Origin: Brachyspira murdochii DSM 12563
Lineage (GTDB): Bacteria > Spirochaetota > Brachyspiria > Brachyspirales > Brachyspiraceae
NCBI RefSeq assembly: GCF_000092845.1
Contig: NC_014150.1
Coordinates: 2,727,510-2,791,509 of the forward strand
Length of the DNA: 64,000 nucleotides
Direction of reading: 5' to 3'
In this document: piece after piece, positions 9,335 to 18,235 of the stretch
Numbering within the stretch: the first letter of the stretch is position 1
Layout: each line of letters opens with the position of its first letter
Position numbers and translations under genes: made by a program
The notes under the pieces: generated by a model
What the model saw: the letters and a program-made list of their open reading frames with translations, nothing else
The model's database searches: none
Told to the model about the DNA's origin: nothing

Positions 9335-10417
9335 TCAGCATTTCTCAAAGTCTTCAAGAGTTTTTTTGAACTTTTCTAAATCTATAGAAAAATTATATCT
9401 ATCTCTATCCTTTATATTGTAAAAATAATGTATATTTTTAGGATTATCTTCTACATACTCAAAGTATTTCATCCCTTTTATATTGCATATATATCTATGA
9501 CAATCCTCATAACGTACATTAGCTACTATACCAAGTACAGAAGTTTTATCATCACAGCATACTATATTAGTTAATCCGCTTCCCAAAACAGATATTATTT
9601 TTTTAGCTTTATTAAATAAACAAAATTGTTCTGCTATAGAATAGTCTTCAGGATATATAACTTTATATCCCAAAGGTAGAAGTACATCAAGTAATTCTTT
9701 CTCATTTATAATATTTCTAGTTTTTACTTTTTTACGGCTTATATATACTTTATCATGAAATTCAATATTACATTTATTTAATAATCCTTCAGTAAACTCT
9801 AAAAACTTGTCGCATTCCCATTTAAAAGGTTTTGAAGGTACTAAACAAGGAAAAGAACTAAAAAATAAATGTTCGCATTCTATCTTTTTTTCATCTGGAA
9901 CATTAATAACATTTTTAACTCCGAATAATTCAAGACTTTCTTTATAAAATTTAGCTTTACAGCCTTCACTTATAATAAAATTATCTATTTTATCAAATAA
10001 TCCAGAATCTTTTAGTATAAATAATCTTGATAATATATCATGAACCCAATGTCCGTAATATTCCTGAGCCGCAGATTTTAAAGCAAAAATATTACCTTTA
10101 ATTCTAATTTTTCTGCGTAAATTAAAAAATAGAAATCTCCCTGATAACTGTGCACTAGGTTCTATCATATCATCATGTAAATTATCTTTTATCAATTTGT
10201 CATCTTTAGTAAATATGAATCCGCAGTCTGAATAAATTACAGCATTCTTTATAGAACATATATAATCAATTTTATTAGATGAGTTATATTGTATAGGTAT
10301 ATAATTTGTATATTCTGAATCTTTAGCATTAATTGATTTTTTTTTCAAATCGTCAGATATTTTTTTGGATAACTTATTTCTTATACTAGAATGCAATAAT
10401 TTATTAAATATAGGCAT
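9335..10417 (-). CDS. Glycosyltransferase family 61 (DUF563) protein
   Basis: Probably transfers sugars onto a surface glycan. Family marks are EYYGHWVHDILSRLFIL (residues about 115-131), the Arg/Asn block VYISRKKVKTRNIINEKEL (about 223-241), and the C-terminal IAEQFCLFNKAKKIISVLGSGLTNIVCC (about 260-287), matching the GT61 pattern of a Gln-rich helix followed by a GxGxxN loop. There is no signal peptide, so it should act in the cytoplasm. It has AGGAG six bases before its ATG. Upstream on the same strand lie a promoter (10710-10739) and a repeat-containing leader ORF (10558-10668), so expression may be phase variable. Confidence 0.82.
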   Translation of the reverse strand: MPIFNKLLHSSIRNKLSKKISDDLKKKSINAKDSEYTNYIPIQYNSSNKIDYICSIKNAVIYSDCGFIFTKDDKLIKDNLHDDMIEPSAQLSGRFLFFNLRRKIRIKGNIFALKSAAQEYYGHWVHDILSRLFILKDSGLFDKIDNFIISEGCKAKFYKESLELFGVKNVINVPDEKKIECEHLFFSSFPCLVPSKPFKWECDKFLEFTEGLLNKCNIEFHDKVYISRKKVKTRNIINEKELLDVLLPLGYKVIYPEDYSIAEQFCLFNKAKKIISVLGSGLTNIVCCDDKTSVLGIVANVRYEDCHRYICNIKGMKYFEYVEDNPKNIHYFYNIKDRDRYNFSIDLEKFKKTLEDFEKC

Positions 10418-10557
10418 TATTGCTCCTAAAGACTTTATTAAAACTTATTGAATTAAAAATACTGCTAAAAAAATATTTTATATAATTTTCTAACTTAATA
10501 TAATATTTTACAATTAGGTATTGTATGATATAAAAATTAATAATATAAGAAATTAAT

Positions 10558-10668
10558 TTATTTAGATGCGATGCGATGCGATGCGATGCGATGCGATGCG
10601 ATGCGATGCGATGCGATGCGATGCGATGCGATGCGATGCGATGCGATGCGATGCGATGCGATGAACAT
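10558..10668 (-). CDS. Small leader ORF made of five-base repeats, upstream of the glycosyltransferase
   Basis: Starts at ATG 10668, seven bases after an AGGA ribosome site (10676-10679) and downstream of the promoter at 10710-10739. It reads Met-Phe, then six copies of Ile-Ala-Ser-His-Arg and Ile-Ala-Ser-Lys, and stops at 10558-10560 (36 codons). The repeats are 19 ATCGC units plus ATC. One extra unit, or any change bringing the count to 2 mod 3, moves reading into a frame that stays open until TAA at 10404-10406, overlapping the glycosyltransferase start by 14 bases. The third frame stops at once. Whether it is translated is inference. Confidence 0.45.
   Translation of the reverse strand: MFIASHRIASHRIASHRIASHRIASHRIASHRIASK
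10565..10663. repeat. Pentanucleotide tandem repeat (GATGC, about 19.8 copies)
   Basis: 99 bases of perfect five-base repeat, with GATGC on the plus strand and ATCGC/GCATC on the minus strand. It stands out sharply from the AT-rich surroundings. It lies between the divergent glycosyltransferase (minus) and MATE exporter (plus). The unit length is not a multiple of three, so slipped-strand gains or losses shift any reading frame through it. Confidence 0.97.
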
Positions 10669-10709
10669 GTAAAAATCCTATATATTAATTATTTTTTAAG
10701 AATTATTTA

Positions 10710-10739
10710 ATAATATACATTAATTTGAAAAATTGTCAA
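10710..10739 (-). promoter_or_regulatory. Sigma-70 type promoter for leader ORF and glycosyltransferase
   Basis: On the minus strand TTGACA (10739-10734) and TATTAT (10715-10710) are separated by 18 bases. Transcription would start near 10703 and run through the ribosome site, leader ORF and repeat tract into the glycosyltransferase at 10417. This places the repeats inside the transcript. Confidence 0.6.
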
Positions 10740-10801
10740 TAAAATACATTATTTTAATATTTTATTTATTTTACTTTTATATAAAAAATTATTAAAACAT
10801 A

Positions 10802-10829
10802 TTGACAAATATATAATTAATTATATATT
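10802..10829 (+). promoter_or_regulatory. Sigma-70 type promoter for the MATE exporter
   Basis: TTGACA (10802-10807), 16-base spacer, TATATT (10824-10829), about 46 bases before the ATG at 10876. The repeat tract is 139 bases further upstream, so it is less likely to control this gene than the glycosyltransferase. Confidence 0.55.
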
Positions 10830-10875
10830 ACTTCACGTTTTTATTTATCAGAATAATTTTTTTAGAGATTATATT

Positions 10876-12261
10876 ATGAATTCTATTAATAAAAAGAAAA
10901 CACTCTTTGGAAATTTTGACTTTTATAAATTATGCATATCTATTGCAGTACCGGTAATGCTTCAGCAGCTTATAATGGGTATGGTATCATTAATAGATAA
11001 TTTCATGGTGGCAGAACTAGGCGATATAAAAATGGCTGCCGTAAATGTATCTAATCAGTTAAACTTTATATATCTTGTTATACTCAATACCTGTTATGGG
11101 GCAGGCGGAATATATATGGCTCAGAATAATGGGGCTGATAATAAAGAAGGTATGCAGCAGGCTTTCAGATTTAAAGTTATACTTCCGCTTGTTATTTCTA
11201 TTATCTATATGGTATTAATGCTTATTAATCCGGAAATATTTATGCGTTTAATGACTAGAGGAAATACTTCTCAGGAAGCTATACTTGTATCAAGTACAAA
11301 ATATATGAGTATAATAGCTTTTACATTTATACCAATATCTATATCTGGTGCTATAGGTTCTTCATACAGAGAAATAGGAAAACCGCATATACCGCTTATA
11401 ATATCTGTTATAGCTACATTATGCAATACTCTTGGAAACTATATATTAATATACGGTAATTTAGGAGCTCCAAGACTAGAAGAGAGAGGGGCTGCTATCG
11501 CCACACTCATAGCTAGAATAATAGAGATGGTACTATTCATAGCTTATATAAAACTCCATAAAGAGAAGTTTTATGTTAGAACTAGAGAAATATTAAAAGT
11601 AAAATTAAATGTATTTTATTCTATGCTCAAAAAATCTAGTTTGATATTTTTAAGCGAGATAAGCTGGGGTTTAAGCGAGATGTTTATGACAGCACTTTAT
11701 AATAGTAGGGGAGGGGCTGAAACAGTTGCTGGAATGGCTTCTGGTTTTACAATAGCTAATATATTTTATCTTGTGTTTCAAGGTGTATTTGTTTCTACTA
11801 TGGTTATAGTAGGCGGTACACTTGGAAGAGGGGAGCTTGAAGAGGCTAAAGATAAGGCAAGGTGGATTATGAATGGTGCTATTATAGCTGGTTTGATTGT
11901 AGGGCTTGTACAAATGTCATCAACTTTACTTATTCCAGTAATATTCTCAAAACTTACTGCTGATGCCCAAGCAATTACTAGAAATTTAGTTATATTAATA
12001 TCATGCTATATGCCGGTATGGACTTATATTAATTCTCAGTTTGCAGTTTCTAGAGCTGGAGGAGATACAGTATTTGGTTTTGCTGTGGATGTACCTGTAT
12101 CTTTATTTATGTTTGCTCCTTTGGCTTTGATACTTGCTAAATTTACTTCTGTAGGTCCTGTTGCTATGTTTGGTATAGCAAAATTAACTGACTTTGCTAA
12201 AATTACAATAGGTGTAATAATGCTTAAAAAAGAAAGATGGGTTAGAAAGCTTACAGAGTAA
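10876..12261 (+). CDS. MATE family multidrug/organic cation efflux protein
   Basis: A 461-residue inner-membrane antiporter with about twelve hydrophobic segments in two similar halves. The start region (FYKLCISIAVPVMLQQLIMGMVSLIDNFMVAELGD) and the RGAAIATLIARIIE segment are typical of the NorM/DinF group, as are the substrate-pore residues in the first helix. MATE proteins export cationic drugs or metabolites in exchange for sodium or protons; the substrate cannot be read from the sequence. A promoter lies just upstream. The ribosome site is weak (AGAG). Confidence 0.9.
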   Translation: MNSINKKKTLFGNFDFYKLCISIAVPVMLQQLIMGMVSLIDNFMVAELGDIKMAAVNVSNQLNFIYLVILNTCYGAGGIYMAQNNGADNKEGMQQAFRFKVILPLVISIIYMVLMLINPEIFMRLMTRGNTSQEAILVSSTKYMSIIAFTFIPISISGAIGSSYREIGKPHIPLIISVIATLCNTLGNYILIYGNLGAPRLEERGAAIATLIARIIEMVLFIAYIKLHKEKFYVRTREILKVKLNVFYSMLKKSSLIFLSEISWGLSEMFMTALYNSRGGAETVAGMASGFTIANIFYLVFQGVFVSTMVIVGGTLGRGELEEAKDKARWIMNGAIIAGLIVGLVQMSSTLLIPVIFSKLTADAQAITRNLVILISCYMPVWTYINSQFAVSRAGGDTVFGFAVDVPVSLFMFAPLALILAKFTSVGPVAMFGIAKLTDFAKITIGVIMLKKERWVRKLTE

Positions 12262-12469
12262 AATATTTTCGTATTTGTATCAAAAAATAATGATAAAATA
12301 TACAGTATGTAATGCTGAAAATTATTGCAAGCTAGGTAAATACTTAATAAACTAATTCCGATTATATAAACGATATTTTATTTTTTAGTTAATTTTATTT
12401 TTTTCATACTTTTAATATCTTAAAATTAACTTATAATATATTGTAAATTGATTTAATTGTAGAGGATTT

Positions 12470-14404
12470 ATGAATTACAATTTTTCTCTTATAACATTAG
12501 AATTAGGAATTCCAGTTATAGCAACTATTATATCTATTGTAGGTATAATATTATATGCTTATATATATTTTCAATTGTATGAAGAAACGCAGGCTATTAT
12601 ATTGTCTTTAGGTTTTTTATGTTTTGTATTTTCTGCTTTAGAAGCAATAAATATAATCATATCATTATATAGTCCTAATCACCCATTAACATTAAATTTA
12701 TATAAATTTGAGCAATTAGCCTTATCTCTTACTATTATCCCTTGGCTTGCCTACATAAGAACCCAGCTTACATTAAGTGAGAAATTTCATTTTGTATTAG
12801 ATAAGCTTTATATAGCAATTGTATTTATATTTATATTATTGTCTGCTATAGCCTTATTATATCCTCAGGCTTTTATATCTTCTAATAATCCTATAACTAC
12901 TTTAAATGATACTATGAAACACAGTATAAAAAGCAGAGGAGAGTTAGGTCCTGTATATGTTTTCAGAGATTTTATATTTACAATATATTGTTTTGTTATT
13001 ATATGTGCTTTTATATATGAAATGACTGTAAATAAAAAAGTTAAGAAAAATATACATTTTCTTGTTTTAATATCATTAATCTCTTTGGCATTTTTTGATG
13101 ATTTTAATGGCGTATCAATATATAGAGAATATTCAAGTAATTTTTTGTTTTTTTCAAATTTAACTTTTTCAAGAATCACATTAGTATATGCTGTATTTAA
13201 TGTTATAATGATATATTTTTCTGTAAGCAGATTTATTTCAGCGATACATAGGAAAACTACTCAGTCTTATGATTTGGAAAGCATAAAAGCTCAGGATTCT
13301 ATTATTATTAATACAGCAATAAACACTTCTGAAAAATTATCAGAACTAAAAGATAATTTTGCAGACTCTGTAAATAATTTGGTAAGCAGAGTTGAAAACA
13401 CATATTCAACAATTAATAATTTGAAAAATGATATAAATAAGGTTATAGAGTATACTAATGAATTTATAACTATAGAAAATTTCCAAATTAATGATGGCAA
13501 AATCAATGTAGATAAAATTAACGAATTAGTAGAGACTTATCCTAATTTGCAGATATCTGTAGAACTGCAGAAGAAAGCACTTGAAGAATCAAATTTAAAA
13601 CTTCAGGAATCTGTAGAAAAAATATATAAGCTTCAGGCAGAAAGCAGAGATACAGTGAGTTTATTTGAAGATTTCCAAAAAAAACTTGAAGAGGAAAAAA
13701 ATAATTTTATTAAAGAGTTTAGTAAATCAGAATCTTTTAATCAATTAAGTTTTCAAATTAATAGAATTATTTCTTTTATGACAAATATGTCTGATAAAAC
13801 TAAGACTCTTGCCATAAACTCAAGTATACAGGCTTCAAAGGCTGGAGAATGGTATAATAATTTTTCTGTTGTATCTAAAGAGGTAGCAGAATTAGTATTT
13901 GAAACTTCTGATGCTACAAATAATATGCAAAAATTATTGTTTCAAATAGAGGATATATTTAAAAAGTTTAATTATTCAAGCAATAATATTACTAATAATG
14001 TATCTTTGCTTATAGAAGAGATGAAAAATCATTATGACAGGCTTAATAAATTTAATAAAAATATGGAAAAACAAAATGATTACAATATGAATATAATAAA
14101 AAATACTGATAAGATGTATAATTCAATATCAAATATGACTAATATTATTATTAATGAAGAGAATGATTTTCTTAATATAAAAAGCAAGATAGAAGAAATT
14201 AATGCTTATATATTGGATATATCAGAAAAAGCTTCTATAGAAAATAATGAGGTAAAAAATCTTATGAGAGATATGAATAAATTATTGGCTACTTCTAATG
14301 ATTTAGAATCTGTTACTAGCAAACTTAATGAGGAGATGAAAAGATTCTTAGAATATACTAATGATTTAGAAGATAAGGTTGATGAATATTCTAAAGTAAT
14401 TTAA
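12470..14404 (+). CDS. Methyl-accepting-type receptor with 7TM N-terminus (first paralogue)
   Basis: 644 residues. The first about 260 hold seven hydrophobic segments, a 7TM sensor in place of the usual periplasmic loop. A long coiled-coil stretch follows (about 275-430, Glu/Lys/Asn-rich). Residues about 440-485 (SDKTKTLAINSSIQASKAGE and then FSVVSKEVAELVFETSDAT) match the chemoreceptor hairpin tip that binds CheA/CheW (family consensus ...TNLLALNAAIEAARAGE...FAVVADEVRKLAE), with several substitutions. There is no HAMP domain. It probably signals to the chemotaxis system from the inner membrane. The next gene, 12 bases on, is a paralogue. AGAGGA precedes the ATG. Confidence 0.78.
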   Translation: MNYNFSLITLELGIPVIATIISIVGIILYAYIYFQLYEETQAIILSLGFLCFVFSALEAINIIISLYSPNHPLTLNLYKFEQLALSLTIIPWLAYIRTQLTLSEKFHFVLDKLYIAIVFIFILLSAIALLYPQAFISSNNPITTLNDTMKHSIKSRGELGPVYVFRDFIFTIYCFVIICAFIYEMTVNKKVKKNIHFLVLISLISLAFFDDFNGVSIYREYSSNFLFFSNLTFSRITLVYAVFNVIMIYFSVSRFISAIHRKTTQSYDLESIKAQDSIIINTAINTSEKLSELKDNFADSVNNLVSRVENTYSTINNLKNDINKVIEYTNEFITIENFQINDGKINVDKINELVETYPNLQISVELQKKALEESNLKLQESVEKIYKLQAESRDTVSLFEDFQKKLEEEKNNFIKEFSKSESFNQLSFQINRIISFMTNMSDKTKTLAINSSIQASKAGEWYNNFSVVSKEVAELVFETSDATNNMQKLLFQIEDIFKKFNYSSNNITNNVSLLIEEMKNHYDRLNKFNKNMEKQNDYNMNIIKNTDKMYNSISNMTNIIINEENDFLNIKSKIEEINAYILDISEKASIENNEVKNLMRDMNKLLATSNDLESVTSKLNEEMKRFLEYTNDLEDKVDEYSKVI

Positions 14405-14416
14405 TAAGGAACAGAT

Positions 14417-16369
14417 ATGAATATATTATCAAATTTAATATTAGGATATAATATAACAATACTAAAATTATTAGTGCCTATTATTGGTATTTCTTTAATG
14501 TCCGTATTTATTATGTTATATTTATTACTTTCTATTAAAACGAAAAAGGCTATATATATTACTATTTCTGTTACACTTACATTTATACTCATTTATAATA
14601 TTATATCTCTTATTATAATATTTTTTGAATTGTATGGTATCAATAAAACTATAGCTTTGAATATGTATACTGCCAATAGTATATTAATACTGATTGCTGT
14701 AATGCTTATGCCTATAAATACAAAGAGTTTTATATCTGGGAATAAAACTTTATCAAATGTAAATAATGTAGTTTTTATAACTGGTATAGTTTTATCGGTT
14801 GTATTAATAATTTTTACTATAATATATCCAAGCAGATTTTTGTCAGTTACTATTAATTATTATGATTCTTCCAGCGTATCATATTTCTTAAGACCTAGAG
14901 GTTTATTTTTCTTACTTAGAACTTGTATTATATTATTTGTATTTTTTGTAATGTTTATATCTTCTTTATCAGATATGATAATGAATTATAATTATAAAGT
15001 AAATATACCTATGATTATAGCAAATTCAATATCATTAATTTTAATAGTAAGATATTTATATGTGGATAAAACTTTAAATGGTCTTGATTATGATAGAATA
15101 GGGCTTGCTATAATAATATCATCTTCTTTTAGGTCTATATCAATATTTTCTTCATTTGCCAAAAATGCCCTTGATTCTATAAAGAGAGAGAGTATATTAA
15201 ATAATAAACTTCATCTTAATTTAAAGACATTAAATAATATAGATAGAATCTCAGAGGAGCTAAATAATATAGATAAAAATTTAATGGATACGTCTATGTT
15301 TGTATTTGAGATAGATAAAGAAACTAAAGATGCATATAATATTATTAGTTCTAAGATAGATGCTATATTAGATGCTAATGATAAATTAATAGAAGCAAAA
15401 AATAGTAAGAAAAATCTTATTAAAGACGGATTAAAATATACAAATACCATCTTTACATTTTTTGATAAATATAAATCTCAAATGCAGGAACATTTTAGAG
15501 TATTAAGCCAGACAATATCAAATTTGAAAGAATCTGATTTTTCTAATGAACAAATAATGACTTTAAAAAATGAGTTAAGACTTATAAAAGAAAGTTTAAT
15601 TGAAACATCTAATAGATTTCTTTCTATTATATTAGAATCAGCAGATCAGTTTAAAGATGTAAGCACAATAACAGAGGCAATATACAGCACAATAGAATAT
15701 ATAAAAGCCATTACAAATAAAACAAACCTTTTATCCATAAATGCCGGAATACAGGCATCTAAAGCTGGTTTTTATGGAAAGAGTTTTTCTGTTGTGGCAA
15801 AGGAGATAGGTGCTTTATCTTTTGAAATATCTAAAGGAACAGAAGCAATAGAAAAAATGCTTACTGATATATTTGCAGGACTTGTTGTAATAGAAAACTC
15901 TTCATTTTATATACATGATCACTGCAAGATTATTTCAGAAGAGGTAAGCAGTATTGCAGAAAATATAGACAATCTTATTAATGAAATAGAAAATGATATC
16001 AGCAGCGATTCTAAAAAGTTGAGTAATTTTAAATCTTTAGAGCAGTATAATGAAGTTATGTCTAATATTTTGGTAAATCAGAATTTGATAGTTTTATCTA
16101 TAAAAGAAAATATTGCTGCTATGCTTGATGTTCAGAATAATTTAAATGCAAAAATAGAATATCAAAATCAAGATGTATATAAAATATTTAATAATTTTAA
16201 TACTATAATAAAAACTAAAGATGAGCTTAACGATATAACTAAAAAAATAGGAAGTTATTCTTCATTTTCTCATACTGATATAGAGGCATTATCAAATATT
16301 ATAAATACACATAGAAAGAAGAGCAGCTTCACATTTGCCCCTATTATAGCATTACTAAAGAAATCATAA
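14417..16369 (+). CDS. Methyl-accepting-type receptor with 7TM N-terminus (second paralogue)
   Basis: 650 residues, with the same architecture and order as the preceding gene: about seven N-terminal membrane helices (to about 255), a coiled coil, then a receptor tip (NKTNLLSINAGIQASKAGF and FSVVAKEIGALSFEISKGTEAIE, about 434-480) closer to the classical consensus than its neighbour. More coiled coil and a short basic tail follow. The pair probably arose by duplication and could form mixed dimers or receptor arrays, which is an inference. Its TAA shares its last base with the ATG of the CvpA-like gene (TAATG), so the three genes should be co-translated. Confidence 0.78.
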   Translation: MNILSNLILGYNITILKLLVPIIGISLMSVFIMLYLLLSIKTKKAIYITISVTLTFILIYNIISLIIIFFELYGINKTIALNMYTANSILILIAVMLMPINTKSFISGNKTLSNVNNVVFITGIVLSVVLIIFTIIYPSRFLSVTINYYDSSSVSYFLRPRGLFFLLRTCIILFVFFVMFISSLSDMIMNYNYKVNIPMIIANSISLILIVRYLYVDKTLNGLDYDRIGLAIIISSSFRSISIFSSFAKNALDSIKRESILNNKLHLNLKTLNNIDRISEELNNIDKNLMDTSMFVFEIDKETKDAYNIISSKIDAILDANDKLIEAKNSKKNLIKDGLKYTNTIFTFFDKYKSQMQEHFRVLSQTISNLKESDFSNEQIMTLKNELRLIKESLIETSNRFLSIILESADQFKDVSTITEAIYSTIEYIKAITNKTNLLSINAGIQASKAGFYGKSFSVVAKEIGALSFEISKGTEAIEKMLTDIFAGLVVIENSSFYIHDHCKIISEEVSSIAENIDNLINEIENDISSDSKKLSNFKSLEQYNEVMSNILVNQNLIVLSIKENIAAMLDVQNNLNAKIEYQNQDVYKIFNNFNTIIKTKDELNDITKKIGSYSSFSHTDIEALSNIINTHRKKSSFTFAPIIALLKKS

Positions 16370-16839
16370 TGATTAATATTGATACATTATTGATTATAAT
16401 ATTGACCATATTATTTATATATGGTTTTAAAAAGGGACTTATATCTATTATTATACCTATTGCTGCTGTGATAGTTTCTTTTATAATAGCTCCTATTATA
16501 TATAATCATATGTCGAAATATTTTGATCATTCTATTATTTTGAAGATTATATCTTTAATAGTTACTTACTCTGTTATAAGGATAATACTTTCAAAGGTAG
16601 AAAAAAGTGTAAAAGATATTTTGAAAATAATATATTTATCTTGGGTTGATAGGATTATTGGTGCTGCTATAGTTTTATTTGCTGCATGCATTATTATTTA
16701 TTTTTTATCTTCGATAATTATGTATTATCTTCCGGAATATTTTAATTATATAGAAAAATCAAAAGTGATTAATTTAATATTTGAATTATTTAAAAATAAT
16801 TATATATCAGATTTTATTAATAATAGTGATATATTATAA
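16369..16839 (+). CDS. CvpA family inner-membrane protein
   Basis: 156 residues with four hydrophobic segments. The short motif WVDRIIGAAIVLF in the middle corresponds to the conserved DRLLGallG segment of CvpA proteins, and the N-terminal FIYGFKKGLISIIIPIAAVIVSFIIA matches their first helices. CvpA proteins occur near colicin-production or envelope-stress genes; the biochemical role is not established. Coupling to the two receptors by a one-base overlap is notable. A hairpin at 16842-16879 ends the transcript. Confidence 0.75.
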   Translation: MINIDTLLIIILTILFIYGFKKGLISIIIPIAAVIVSFIIAPIIYNHMSKYFDHSIILKIISLIVTYSVIRIILSKVEKSVKDILKIIYLSWVDRIIGAAIVLFAACIIIYFLSSIIMYYLPEYFNYIEKSKVINLIFELFKNNYISDFINNSDIL

Positions 16840-16841
16840 AA

Positions 16842-16879
16842 TTAAATGCTTATTTTTGTAATAAAAACCAAGCATTTAA
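16842..16879. terminator. Hairpin between convergent cvpA-like gene and DUF3343 gene
   Basis: TTAAATGCTT (16842-16851) pairs with AAGCATTTAA (16870-16879), and the inner TTTTT/AAAAA runs extend the stem. It lies three bases after one stop codon and nine bases from the other, so it can serve both strands. Confidence 0.6.
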
Positions 16880-16887
16880 ATATTTTG

Positions 16888-17109
16888 TTAATTTTCAGTA
16901 TCTTTTACTTTTACAACCAAACCAGCTGCCTCAAGCAATGATACAATATATACTTTATCATTATCCTCTATATCTATAGCCATATTGCATACACCGAATA
17001 CAGGCTCAGGTGCAGGTCTTACAACTACTTCTATTCCAGCATCAAGCAAAATTTTTTCTGCTTTAATTAAATCTCTAGGTGTTTGTAAATAACAAAAACT
17101 CTTTACCAT
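16888..17109 (-). CDS. DUF3343 protein (putative Se/S carrier-like)
   Basis: A 73-residue protein with the features of DUF3343: FCYLQTPRDLIKAEKILLDAGIEVVVRPAPEPVFGVCNMAIDI. Family members have an N-terminal sensor-like beta strand and a Cys near the middle, and often sit next to selenium-metabolism genes such as yedF and a selenocysteine-lyase-like aminotransferase, exactly as here. The start overlaps the end of the aminotransferase gene by seven bases, so it is the last gene of a three-gene operon. The catalytic role is unknown. Confidence 0.75.
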   Translation of the reverse strand: MVKSFCYLQTPRDLIKAEKILLDAGIEVVVRPAPEPVFGVCNMAIDIEDNDKVYIVSLLEAAGLVVKVKDTEN

Positions 17110-18221
17110 AATTCATTTCCTAATGTATTGATTAAATATTTTAAATCTTCTTTTGTAGTATACGGTGAGAAAGAAAATCTTATAGCACCATTATCATTTT
17201 TATAAAAATTATGTGCTAAAAAAGCACAATGAAAACCATATCGGCATTCTATATTATAGTCTTCATATAGTTTATGAGCTAAATCTGACATACTTATAGA
17301 ATTAGTAGTTATAGAAAATACAAACCCCTGCGTATTTTTATTTTTAGACCATACAGTTTTATATTTCTTGAGATTTTCTATTTTGTTTATTGTGTCTATC
17401 AAATCTTCCGTAGTAATATTCCAATCAGGTCTGTGTTTTAGTGCCGCCAAGAGTCCTATAATTCCTACAGTATTGGGAGTTCCTGCTTCATATATTTCCG
17501 GTACACTATATGGGGTTTCATATCCATCTCCAAAACCGCCTCCGAAGTATGCAGGATTTAGGTTTTCTGGATTTTTCACATAAAAACCGCCTGTTCCGGT
17601 AGGTCCTAAAAGTCCTTTATGACCAGTAAATGCTATAAAATCAACATTCCATTCATCAGCTTTTATTTCATGCACTCCTACTGCCTGAGTAGCGTCAGCA
17701 AGCATCGGTATATCGCCTATGGTTTCTTTAATTTTAGCTATAGGCTGTATTACTCCGCTTATATTACTCTCCATATTAACTATAACTAATGATATTTTCT
17801 CTTTTTTTATTATACTTTTAAGAGCATCTGTATCTATTATACCGCCTTCTATTGAAGGTATTATTTTATATTCCACATTATTATTTTTATTTAACTTGTA
17901 TACAGGTCTAAGCACTGCATTATGCTCCAAAGCAGATATCAATATTTTACAATCATGCAGGTTCAAACCTATAAGTATATCATTTACAGATCTAGTAGCC
18001 CCAGAAGTAAATATTATATTGGCGTCATTTTTAGTGCCTATAAATTTTTTAGCTAATATTTCTCTGCATTCTTCTATCTTCTGAGTGGTTTCTTTTCCTC
18101 TTTTTGTGTTAACTCTTCCGTAAGTGCCGCCTACATTCATTATAAAATTATACATCTCTTCGGCAACTTCCTTAGGTTTAGGAAAACTAGTTGTAGAATT
18201 ATCAAAATAATAATTTTTCAT
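17103..18221 (-). CDS. Class V aminotransferase, cysteine desulfurase / selenocysteine lyase-like
   Basis: 372-residue PLP enzyme. FDNSTTSFPKPKEVAEEMYNF opens the family fold. ADATQAVGVHEIKADEWNVDFIAFTGHKGLLGPTGTGGFYV contains the conserved Asp/Gln and the PLP-binding Lys in TGHKG. YGFHCAFLAHNFY near the C-terminus holds the Cys (RYGFHCA) that takes up sulfur or selenium. It mobilises S or Se from (seleno)cysteine. It sits between yedF (14-base gap upstream) and the DUF3343 gene, which favours a role in selenium or sulfur trafficking over Fe-S assembly. Confidence 0.87.
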   Translation of the reverse strand: MKNYYFDNSTTSFPKPKEVAEEMYNFIMNVGGTYGRVNTKRGKETTQKIEECREILAKKFIGTKNDANIIFTSGATRSVNDILIGLNLHDCKILISALEHNAVLRPVYKLNKNNNVEYKIIPSIEGGIIDTDALKSIIKKEKISLVIVNMESNISGVIQPIAKIKETIGDIPMLADATQAVGVHEIKADEWNVDFIAFTGHKGLLGPTGTGGFYVKNPENLNPAYFGGGFGDGYETPYSVPEIYEAGTPNTVGIIGLLAALKHRPDWNITTEDLIDTINKIENLKKYKTVWSKNKNTQGFVFSITTNSISMSDLAHKLYEDYNIECRYGFHCAFLAHNFYKNDNGAIRFSFSPYTTKEDLKYLINTLGNELW

Positions 18222-18235
18222 AATAAAAATAAGTT

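Noticed and set aside
10565-10663. CRISPR array
   Set aside because: The tract is a perfect five-base tandem repeat with no spacers, and no cas genes are present.
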